Source of the DNA: CAIKHN01 sp964394565
GTDB taxonomy: Bacteria; Patescibacteriota; Patescibacteriia; UBA9934
NCBI GenBank assembly: GCA_964394565.1
Contig: CAYMYA010000016.1
Coordinates: forward strand, 1-17,529
Length of the DNA: 17,529 bases
Direction: 5' to 3'
The notes beneath the pieces are model-generated. The model made no database searches. It was not told the DNA's origin and saw only the letters and a list, made by a program, of their open reading frames with translations. A program made the position numbers and the translations under genes. Below are positions 5,656-11,728 of the stretch, in pieces. Numbering within the stretch: position 1 is the stretch's first letter; each line of letters begins with the position of its first letter.

Positions 5656-6219
5656 ATGACGCAAGACGAATCACAACACGCAGGATCGAATCCGCTTGAT
5701 GACGAGGTAACGAATATCAGTCATCCCCGCGCAGGCGGGGATCCAGTCACGTCATCCAAGGATCTCGAAACACAATGTGCCGAATACCTTTCCGGTTGGA
5801 AACGCGCGCTCGCAGATTACGAAAACCTGCAAAAGCAAAATGCGCAAATGCGCGACGACGATCGCCGGCGCGTGCGCAGTAATCTCGCGGAAGACTTGCT
5901 TCCTGTCATCGATAATTTCGGCTACGTCATGAAGCACGCGCCCGATGTCAGTGATTGTTCTGACGAGTTCAAGAAAAAGTTCGACACGTGGTTCCAGGGC
6001 ATTAGTCACATCGAACGCCAGTTCGCGGAAGCGATGAAAGGCCTCGGCGTTGAGCCGATCGCAAGCCTCGGCGCCCAGTTCGACCCGAACCTCCACGAAA
6101 GCGGCGGTTCACGCAGCGAGCCCGGCAAGAAAGAACACGAAATCGTCGAAGAGCTCATCAAGGGCTGGAAAATCGGCGACGTGGTGCTAAGACCGGCGAA
6201 GGTGATTGTGAATGAGTAG
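5656..6219 (+). CDS. grpE: GrpE, nucleotide exchange factor of DnaK
   Basis: Homodimeric cochaperone that releases ADP from DnaK. Residues 1-40 are a disordered tail. A long helix follows (ADYENLQKQNAQMRDDDRRR, then LAEDLLPVIDNFGYVM), and then the beta domain (GLGVEPIASLGAQFDPNLHE and the end VGDVVLRPAKVIVN-like IGDVVLRPAKVIVNE). At 187 aa it has normal length. Three nt separate it from hrcA and 32 nt from dnaK. Odd: residues 22-34 (SHPRAGGDPVTSS) are encoded by a REP-like palindrome inserted in frame in the disordered tail. Confidence 0.97.
   Translation: MTQDESQHAGSNPLDDEVTNISHPRAGGDPVTSSKDLETQCAEYLSGWKRALADYENLQKQNAQMRDDDRRRVRSNLAEDLLPVIDNFGYVMKHAPDVSDCSDEFKKKFDTWFQGISHIERQFAEAMKGLGVEPIASLGAQFDPNLHESGGSRSEPGKKEHEIVEELIKGWKIGDVVLRPAKVIVNE
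5720..5750. repeat. REP-like palindrome inside grpE
   Basis: GTCATCCCCGC-GCAG-GCGGGGATCCAGT type element, with a perfect 8-bp stem ATCCCCGC/GCGGGGAT (5723-5730 and 5735-5742). It is of the common bacterial 'HPRAGGDP' dispersed-repeat type and is translated in frame as part of GrpE. A relative sits at 8182-8209. Confidence 0.8.
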
Positions 6220-6220
6220 T

Positions 6221-6235
6221 ATGTCAAAAATTTGA
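6221..6235 (+). other. Four-codon minicistron MSKI just before dnaK
   Basis: One base after the grpE stop, ATG TCA AAA ATT TGA encodes Met-Ser-Lys-Ile-stop. These are the first four residues of DnaK (ATG TCT AAG ATT at 6252), in another frame and with synonymous changes. It may be a duplicated or decayed dnaK start, or chance. Confidence 0.45.
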
Positions 6236-6251
6236 ACTCAAATAACATTCT

Positions 6252-8162
6252 ATGTCTAAGATTCTCGGAATTGACCTTGGGACGACGAACTCGTGTATGG
6301 CGGTTATGGAAGGTGGGCAGCCGAAGGTGCTTGAAAATAAGGAGGGGATGCGGACGACGCCGTCGATTGTTGCGGTGGCAAAGAGCGGGGAGCGCCTTGT
6401 TGGTCAGCCAGCGAAGCGTCAGGCGGTGACGAACCCAAAGAATACGTTGTACTCCATCAAGCGCCTGATTGGTCGCCGGTTTAGTGACGATGAAGTTCAG
6501 CGTGATTTGAAGTTGATGCCATTTGCTATTGCGCAGAAAGGCGAGGGCGTGGTTGTTAGTCTTGGTGACGAGAAAAAGTCTCCACAGGAAATCTCGGCAA
6601 TGGTTCTGAGTAAGCTGAAGGCTGACGCGGAGGAGAAGACGGGGGAGAAGATTACGGAAGCCGTCATTACCGTTCCGGCGTACTTCGACGACGCACAGCG
6701 CCAGGCGACGAAGGATGCGGGTGAAATTGCGGGCCTCAAGGTGCTGCGCATTATCAACGAGCCAACAGCGGCCGCACTTGCGTACGGTTTCGATAAGAAA
6801 GTCGGGCAGAAAATTGTGGTGTACGACCTCGGGGGCGGAACGTTTGATGTTTCAGTGCTCGATGTTTCAGAAGGCACGGTTGAAGTATTAGCAACGAATG
6901 GCGATACGCATCTTGGTGGTGATGACTTCGATTTGACGATCATGAAATGGATCCTTGACGAGTTCAAAAAGCTCGAAGGCATCGATCTCTCTGGCGACGC
7001 GCTTGCGATGCAGCGTATTAAGGATGCCGCAGAACGCGCGAAGATTGAGTTGTCGACCGCGCAAACCACGGAAATCAACCAACCGTTTATTACGTCTGGT
7101 GCGGAAGGGCCAAAACACTTGGTGATGACACTTTCTCGCGCGAAGCTTGAAGAACTTGTTGGCGGACTCGTCGACAAGACGATGGAACCAGTGAAAAAGG
7201 CGCTCGCTGACGCAAAAATGAGCGCGAGCGATATTGGCGAAATTGTCATGGTCGGTGGAATGACGCGCATGCCGTTGGTGCTTTCGAAGGTAGAAGCGTT
7301 CTTCGGAAAGAAGCCAAACGTTACGGTGAACCCGGATGAAGTTGTTGCTGTTGGTGCAGCGGTGCAGGCCGGTGTGTTGCAAGGTGATGTGAAGGATGTG
7401 CTGCTTCTGGACGTTGCACCACTTTCCCTTGGTATCGAAACGATGGGCAGTGTGTTCACGAAGCTGATTGAGCGCAATACCACTATTCCTACGAGTAAGT
7501 CGCAAGTGTTTTCTACCGCAAGCGACAACCAGCCAGCAGTGACGATTCGCGTTGCACAAGGCGAGCGCCCAATGTTTGCGGACAATAAAATTCTTGGGCA
7601 GTTTGATCTTACGGGAATCCCACCAGCGCCGCGCGGTGTGCCGCAGATTGAAGTGAAGTTCGACGTAGATGCAAACGGCATTCTGCACGTTTCTGCAACG
7701 GATAAAGCGACGGGTAAAGCACAGACGATTACGATCACGTCGTCCTCTGGGTTATCTAAGGAAGAAATCGAAAAAATGAAAGCTGATGCGGAAGCGCACG
7801 CAACAGAAGACAAGAAAAAGCAGGAACTCATTGAAACCCGTAACATTGCGGACACCATGGTGTATACAGTAGAGAAGATGCTTGCGGATAATAAGGAGAA
7901 AGTCTCCGAAGAAGATAAGAAGATTCTTGAGGAGAAAATGGAAGCGGTGAAAAAGGTGAAGGACGGCGAGGACGTTGAAGCGATCAAAGCCGCGGGCGAC
8001 GAGCTTTCTAAGGAAGCACAGCGCGTGGGCGGGGCGATGTACGCGAAGGACGACGCGGCAAAGAATGCCGGTGCCGATGGCGCATCCGAAGAAGCGCCGA
8101 AGGAAGAAGCAAAAGATGCAGAGTTCACTGAGAAGAAGGACGACGGTGCGGCACAGGGCTAA
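6252..8162 (+). CDS. dnaK: Chaperone DnaK (Hsp70)
   Basis: ATP-dependent chaperone that binds exposed hydrophobic segments, working with DnaJ and GrpE. At 636 aa it is full length. The ATPase domain starts at once (ILGIDLGTTNSCMAVMEGG, residues 4-22). It includes INEPTAAALAYGFDKK, the phosphate-2 motif YDLGGGTFDVS near 190-200, and VGGMTRMP near 335. The interdomain linker DVLLLDVAPLSLGIE lies at about 381-395. The substrate-binding domain with QGERPMFADNKILGQFDL, the helical lid and an acidic Ala/Glu/Lys tail follow. The C-terminus retains a DAEF motif but not the classic EEVD-like end. Third gene of the CIRCE operon; no dnaJ follows directly. Confidence 0.99.
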   Translation: MSKILGIDLGTTNSCMAVMEGGQPKVLENKEGMRTTPSIVAVAKSGERLVGQPAKRQAVTNPKNTLYSIKRLIGRRFSDDEVQRDLKLMPFAIAQKGEGVVVSLGDEKKSPQEISAMVLSKLKADAEEKTGEKITEAVITVPAYFDDAQRQATKDAGEIAGLKVLRIINEPTAAALAYGFDKKVGQKIVVYDLGGGTFDVSVLDVSEGTVEVLATNGDTHLGGDDFDLTIMKWILDEFKKLEGIDLSGDALAMQRIKDAAERAKIELSTAQTTEINQPFITSGAEGPKHLVMTLSRAKLEELVGGLVDKTMEPVKKALADAKMSASDIGEIVMVGGMTRMPLVLSKVEAFFGKKPNVTVNPDEVVAVGAAVQAGVLQGDVKDVLLLDVAPLSLGIETMGSVFTKLIERNTTIPTSKSQVFSTASDNQPAVTIRVAQGERPMFADNKILGQFDLTGIPPAPRGVPQIEVKFDVDANGILHVSATDKATGKAQTITITSSSGLSKEEIEKMKADAEAHATEDKKKQELIETRNIADTMVYTVEKMLADNKEKVSEEDKKILEEKMEAVKKVKDGEDVEAIKAAGDELSKEAQRVGGAMYAKDDAAKNAGADGASEEAPKEEAKDAEFTEKKDDGAAQG

Positions 8163-8181
8163 TGTACTTCATGGTAACTTT

Positions 8182-8209
8182 TGTCATCCCCGCCTACGCG
8201 GGGATGACA
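8182..8209. repeat. REP-like palindrome after dnaK
   Basis: TGTCATCCCCGC-CTAC-GCGGGGATGACA, a perfect 12-bp stem with a 4-nt loop, 19 nt after the dnaK stop. It shares the TCATCCCCGC..GCGGGGAT core with the palindrome in grpE. It could stabilise or end the dnaK message, but no T run follows, so it is not a classic terminator. The remaining sequence up to 8296 shows no gene or clear promoter. Confidence 0.8.
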
Positions 8210-8296
8210 CAAATTCGAGCGTTTCCTCATTACCCTTTGCTCTCTAACGGTCATGTCTCGTAGCTCGCCACGTCCTACGACCTGCACCATTCCACT

Positions 8297-8689
8297 ATGC
8301 AAACGAACAAAGAATACGCACTGCTCTGTGAGTTTGCGACGCAGTCGACGAATGGGTTAAATAGCTTCATGCACGTGTTCGACCGCACAACGTTCCCAGC
8401 GAACGACAAAGTAGTGTTGCGTGGCTTTCTTGCGGTGCGCTTCACGCATTTACCAGAAGCACCAGCGATTGAGGTGTATGTGACGGATGCATCGAACACC
8501 ATGGTCGAGAAGGGCACGATGTTTCAACAGACCATCAAAGGACCAAACGCGAATCTTCTTGTGCGTATTGGCGGCATGAATATTGGAAAAGCTGGGGAAT
8601 ACCGTATTTGGGCACGTGTTGATGGGGCAGAGCCTCTCGAATTGTGTACATGGTACGCTGATGTGAGGCCGGCATCTGCCCAAGCCTAA
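8297..8689 (+). CDS. Conserved hypothetical protein, DUF6941-like, 130 aa
   Basis: Small soluble protein. The pattern 'YALLCEFATQSTNGLNSFMHVFD' at residues 7-29, a middle strand (RGFLAVRFTHLPEAP), and a late 'AGEYRIWARVDG' segment resembles the DUF6941 family, a predicted beta-sandwich of unknown role. That match is from memory of the family pattern and is not certain. Start: ATG at 8297, no SD seen. It is the first of five small genes between dnaK and dnaJ. Confidence 0.8.
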   Translation: MQTNKEYALLCEFATQSTNGLNSFMHVFDRTTFPANDKVVLRGFLAVRFTHLPEAPAIEVYVTDASNTMVEKGTMFQQTIKGPNANLLVRIGGMNIGKAGEYRIWARVDGAEPLELCTWYADVRPASAQA

Positions 8690-8711
8690 GTCGCACCCTA
8701 TTCTCTTTAAT

Positions 8712-8888
8712 ATGAAAATTCTGCAAAAGCTTAAATTCATGCTCGCGCGCAAGGACACGCCCACGGAAGCTCGTCCCGACGATATGACGTCAAAGAAAGA
8801 TGCGAGGTGTTGTACCGATCACGCCTGTCATTCTTCGGTTGAACAGAAGAGTGTTGCGGGTTGTGAACATGACGGTGATTGCAAATAA
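8712..8888 (+). CDS. Cys/His-rich small protein, 58 aa, unknown
   Basis: Not recognised. A basic amphipathic start (MKILQKLKFMLARK) is followed by a tail rich in metal-ligand residues: C33, C34, H37, C39, H40, C51, H53, C57. The arrangement CC-x2-H-x-C-H ... C-x-H-x3-C suggests metal binding or a redox role, but no named family fits. It begins 22 nt after the previous stop and ends one nucleotide before the ATG of the next gene. It is below the usual gene-caller length, and a competing frame starting at 8800 overlaps it; the tight start/stop spacing on both sides favours this reading. No SD is visible. Confidence 0.6.
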   Translation: MKILQKLKFMLARKDTPTEARPDDMTSKKDARCCTDHACHSSVEQKSVAGCEHDGDCK

Positions 8889-8889
8889 T

Positions 8890-9054
8890 ATGGGAACACG
8901 ATGGCAAGCATTTCGTTCGGGAACATTGAAGACATTTCTTGCAGGGATGCTGTATGTTGTCTCACTCCCAGCTGTGCGCAATTGGCTCATGAATCTTTTG
9001 GTGGGCAAACGCAAGAAGGGTCAACCAGTCATCGATATTGAAGCAAAAAAATAA
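8890..9054 (+). CDS. Small single-pass membrane protein, 54 aa
   Basis: Not recognised. It starts MGTRWQAFRSG, has one hydrophobic stretch at about residues 13-38 (LKTFLAGMLYVVSLPAVRNW), then a basic segment GKRKKG and a short polar tail. The same frame is open to 8800, but the ATG at 8890, one nt after the stop of the Cys-rich gene, fits operon spacing better. It ends 6 nt before the next gene. Confidence 0.6.
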   Translation: MGTRWQAFRSGTLKTFLAGMLYVVSLPAVRNWLMNLLVGKRKKGQPVIDIEAKK

Positions 9055-9060
9055 CATCGT

Positions 9061-9363
9061 ATGAAAATCGACCCATTGTTTTGGAAAATCTTCGGCGTGA
9101 TTGCGGTATTAAATACCGCGTATTGGGTGTTGACTGCAACGGTGTTAGATTTTAGCAATATTGTTTCAGACTCTGCGCTTTTTTCGCTGTACACCGTGCC
9201 CGCAATTCTTCCTGTGACGCCGTTTCTTGAATCGATTGGGAATAGCGCCGCATTCGTTCCCGTCGTCGGCGCGCTGTGCCTCGTCTTCCTCCCAATCTTC
9301 TGGAGCCTCGTGGTCTACGGCGTTGTGTGGCTGGTACAAAAGTTTCGACATCAGTCCAGGTAG
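9061..9363 (+). CDS. Small membrane protein, 100 aa, unknown
   Basis: Not recognised. Hydrophobic segments at about residues 8-29 (FWKIFGVIAVLNTAYWVLTA) and 63-92 (AFVPVVGALCLVFLPIFWSL and onward), with a weaker one between (ALFSLYTVPAILPV), suggest two or three membrane passes and a basic C-terminus. It starts 6 nt after the previous stop and ends 3 nt before the NYN gene, so it belongs to the same tight gene run. Confidence 0.7.
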   Translation: MKIDPLFWKIFGVIAVLNTAYWVLTATVLDFSNIVSDSALFSLYTVPAILPVTPFLESIGNSAAFVPVVGALCLVFLPIFWSLVVYGVVWLVQKFRHQSR

Positions 9364-9366
9364 ATT

Positions 9367-9912
9367 ATGGTTCATACGGTGAAAAACTTCGCATTTATTG
9401 ATAGCCAGAACTTGCATTTAAGCATTCGAGAGATCGGATGGTTTTTAGATTTTGAGAGATTTCGTGTGTATCTTAAAGAGAAGTATTCCGTTGTTCGGGC
9501 CTATATATTTATTGGATACGATGATCGTCGAAGAGCGTTATACACGGCATTACAAAAAATGCGATACATTTGTGTTTTTAAACCTACACTCGTGTACAAA
9601 GATGGATCGATGAAGGGAAACTGTGACGCGGAGCTCGTTTTGCATGCAATGATTGAATATCCGAATTATGATAAAGCGATTATTGTCACTGGTGATGGAG
9701 ATTTCCACTGCCTTGTCGATTATTTTATTCGAGAAGATAAACTCGCAAAATTGCTGGTGCCGAATCAAAAGAAATACTCAGCTTTGCTGAAAAAGATCCC
9801 GTCTGAATATCTCGCTTTTGTAAGCGATCTCGAAACGCGTGTAAAAAGAAAAGAACCCCGCAAGGACGAAACCTTGAAGGGCGCTTTTCGTGGTGATCTA
9901 AAAAAAGACTAG
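9367..9912 (+). CDS. NYN-domain protein (LabA/DUF88, PIN-like nuclease fold)
   Basis: Predicted metal-dependent ribonuclease of the NYN/PIN-like superfamily. Residues 8-16 give the first strand with Asp12 (FAFIDSQNL). KGNCDAELV places Asp87, and IIVTGDGDFHCLV places Asp110 and Asp112. These four acidic residues are the expected metal ligands. The tail from about 155 is highly charged (RVKRKEPRKDETLKG), perhaps for RNA binding. At 181 aa the length is normal. The substrate cannot be told from the sequence. It ends the small-gene run and lies 33 nt before dnaJ. Confidence 0.9.
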   Translation: MVHTVKNFAFIDSQNLHLSIREIGWFLDFERFRVYLKEKYSVVRAYIFIGYDDRRRALYTALQKMRYICVFKPTLVYKDGSMKGNCDAELVLHAMIEYPNYDKAIIVTGDGDFHCLVDYFIREDKLAKLLVPNQKKYSALLKKIPSEYLAFVSDLETRVKRKEPRKDETLKGAFRGDLKKD

Positions 9913-9945
9913 CACGAACGATTCGTTGTTGTCAATAATCAAAAT

Positions 9946-11031
9946 ATGGCCGGAAAAGATTTTTACAAAATATTGAACATTGAGAAATCCGCTTCGCAGG
10001 ATGATGTGAAACGTGCGTTTCGGAAACTTGCGCACGAATATCACCCGGATAAAAAAGGTGGGAACGAAGCAAAGTTCAAGGAAATCAACGAAGCGTACCA
10101 AGTGCTTGGCGATGAAGCGAAGCGCAAGCAGTATGATCAGTTTGGTTCTGCGGCGTTCGACGGTTCTGGCGGAGGCAATCCGTTTGGTGGGGGAGGCGGT
10201 TTTCCAGGTGGTTTTCATTTTGATTTCGGTGGCGCTGGAGGATTCGAAGATCTTGGAGATATTTTAGGAGGTATGTTTGGCGGTGGTGGAGGCGGTCGTT
10301 CGCGGCATCCGCAGGGCGAGAATATCGAGGTTGGTATTCGATTGACCTTTAAAGAGGCGGTGTTTGGGGTAGAAAAGGAAATCCCGATTTCTCGAAACTC
10401 GACGTGTACGCGTTGCGCTGGAACGATGGCAGAACCCGGCACGGCGCTGAAAACGTGCACGACGTGCGATGGAAAAGGTTTCCGTCTGGTGACGCAGCGC
10501 ACCATGCTTGGTGCAATGCAAATGAAAGCCGCGTGTGATGTATGCCATGGCGTTGGCGAGAAGCCGGAAAAAGCATGCTCCGAATGCCATGGGAAAGGCG
10601 TTGTTCACGGTCGCACAACAGTTCGGGTTGATATTCCTGCCGGAGTGGACGACGGGGTGACGGTGCGCGTACGAGGCGAGGGTGAAAGTATCGGCTCACT
10701 TGGCGAGAAGGGTGATTTGTATTTGCGTATTCGCGTTGAATCCGATCCGCGTTTTACGCGCGATGGTTCGACTATTTACGCGAAAAAGAATATCGGCTTT
10801 ACGCAAGCAGCACTCGGCGATACCGTGGATGTGGAGACCGTCGACGGAAAAGTGGAGGTGAAAATTCCACAGGGAACGCAATCGGGAGATGAATTACGAT
10901 TACGCGGAAAGGGCGTTCCTTCGCATCGTGGTCGTGGCGATCAGATTGTGATGATTCAGGTGATTACGCCAACAAAGCTTGACAAAAAGGTTCAGGAGCT
11001 GCTCCGGGAAGCAAATTTGAAGGAGGACTAA
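9946..11031 (+). CDS. dnaJ: Chaperone DnaJ (Hsp40)
   Basis: Cochaperone that delivers clients to DnaK and triggers its ATPase. The J domain is at residues 5-66, with HPD at 33-35. A Gly/Phe-rich region spans 73-117 with two poly-Gly runs. The zinc centre has four CxxC pairs (C154/C157, C171/C174, C197/C200, C211/C214); the first repeat is degenerate (CTRCAGTM instead of CxxCxGxG). C-terminal client-binding domains follow to 361. This is a type I DnaJ of slightly short length. The AT-rich upstream AATAAT (9934-9939) ends 6 nt before the ATG and might be a -10 box; there is no SD and no CIRCE. It is separated from the dnaK operon by the small-gene run. Confidence 0.98.
   Translation: MAGKDFYKILNIEKSASQDDVKRAFRKLAHEYHPDKKGGNEAKFKEINEAYQVLGDEAKRKQYDQFGSAAFDGSGGGNPFGGGGGFPGGFHFDFGGAGGFEDLGDILGGMFGGGGGGRSRHPQGENIEVGIRLTFKEAVFGVEKEIPISRNSTCTRCAGTMAEPGTALKTCTTCDGKGFRLVTQRTMLGAMQMKAACDVCHGVGEKPEKACSECHGKGVVHGRTTVRVDIPAGVDDGVTVRVRGEGESIGSLGEKGDLYLRIRVESDPRFTRDGSTIYAKKNIGFTQAALGDTVDVETVDGKVEVKIPQGTQSGDELRLRGKGVPSHRGRGDQIVMIQVITPTKLDKKVQELLREANLKED
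11020..11026 (+). promoter_or_regulatory. Strong Shine-Dalgarno for the alpha/beta hydrolase, inside dnaJ
   Basis: AAGGAGG lies 6 nt before the ATG at 11033 and within the last codons of dnaJ. Such sites are rare in this window, and it fixes the hydrolase start and its coupling to dnaJ. Confidence 0.85.
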
Positions 11032-11032
11032 T

Positions 11033-11701
11033 ATGCGTGTGGTGATTCTTCACGGCTGGGGGCACAGCGCGGCAGTCTGGGCGCCGGTTGTGGAGCGTCT
11101 TGCGAAACAGCATGCAGTCGAAGCGTGGGATTTGCCCGGGTTTGGCAATGAGCCCTTGGTGAGCGATGCGTGGGGGATTGCGGAATATGCCGCATGGGTC
11201 AACGAGAAACTTGTCGGCGCGCAGGATGTTGTACTCGTTGGCCACTCATTTGGCGGGCGCATCGCGTCGCTTCTTGCATCGCGTCACCCAAACTGGTTGC
11301 GTGCCCTCGTTTTAATCGGGGCGCCGTGCATCTATCGGCCGTCGATGGTCACTCGTGCAAAAAGTTTCGTCGCACATCTTGTGAAGCCCATCGTGCCTGC
11401 CGGAATTCGTCGACGATTTCTTTCGGAGGAGTTTTGCGATGCAGAGCGCTCGGGAATTGGGCGCGTATTTCGTCATGCCGTCATGAATGATCAAACGGCA
11501 ACGCTGCCGAACATTGCGGTGCCGACATTGTTGTTGTGGGGCGAGAATGATGGCGCAGCGCCGGTTGCACTCGCACGTGAGATCCACGCGCTCATTTCAG
11601 GCTCAACACTCGTCATTCTGCCAAACATTGGGCACAATGTGCATATGAATAATCCGAATCTGACGTATGGGGCGATTCAGCGCTTTTTGGAGACTCTGTA
11701 A
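11033..11701 (+). CDS. Alpha/beta hydrolase
   Basis: Soluble alpha/beta-hydrolase-fold enzyme of 222 aa. HGWG (7-10) forms the oxyanion region and GHSFGG (70-75) carries nucleophile Ser72. WGENDG places acid Asp173, and NIGHNVH places His201, so the catalytic triad is complete. The short cap (about 100-150, basic) gives no clue to the substrate; esterases, lipases and BioH/MenH-like enzymes share this layout. It starts one nt after the dnaJ stop and is followed by a terminator, so it is translated from the dnaJ message. Confidence 0.92.
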   Translation: MRVVILHGWGHSAAVWAPVVERLAKQHAVEAWDLPGFGNEPLVSDAWGIAEYAAWVNEKLVGAQDVVLVGHSFGGRIASLLASRHPNWLRALVLIGAPCIYRPSMVTRAKSFVAHLVKPIVPAGIRRRFLSEEFCDAERSGIGRVFRHAVMNDQTATLPNIAVPTLLLWGENDGAAPVALAREIHALISGSTLVILPNIGHNVHMNNPNLTYGAIQRFLETL

Positions 11702-11728
11702 CGCAGCATTCCCGCTGCGGGATTTTTT
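11702..11728 (+). terminator. Intrinsic terminator after the hydrolase
   Basis: CGCAGC/GCTGCG stem (11702-11707 and 11714-11719, 6-nt loop) followed by GGA and six T (11723-11728), directly behind the hydrolase stop. Confidence 0.8.

Noticed and set aside
6497..8128. 543-aa open frame on the minus strand opposite dnaK
   Set aside because: Ser/Thr-rich low-complexity translation, a known shadow of dnaK codon use; dnaK on the plus strand is certain.
8800..8889. Longer start (8800) for the 54-aa membrane protein
   Set aside because: It would overlap most of the Cys-rich frame; the ATG at 8890 one nt after that stop gives normal operon spacing. Not fully excluded.
9915..9945. CIRCE or terminator in front of dnaJ
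   Set aside because: Only a 5-bp ACGAA/TTCGT hairpin with a poor T run; nothing resembling TTAGCACTC.
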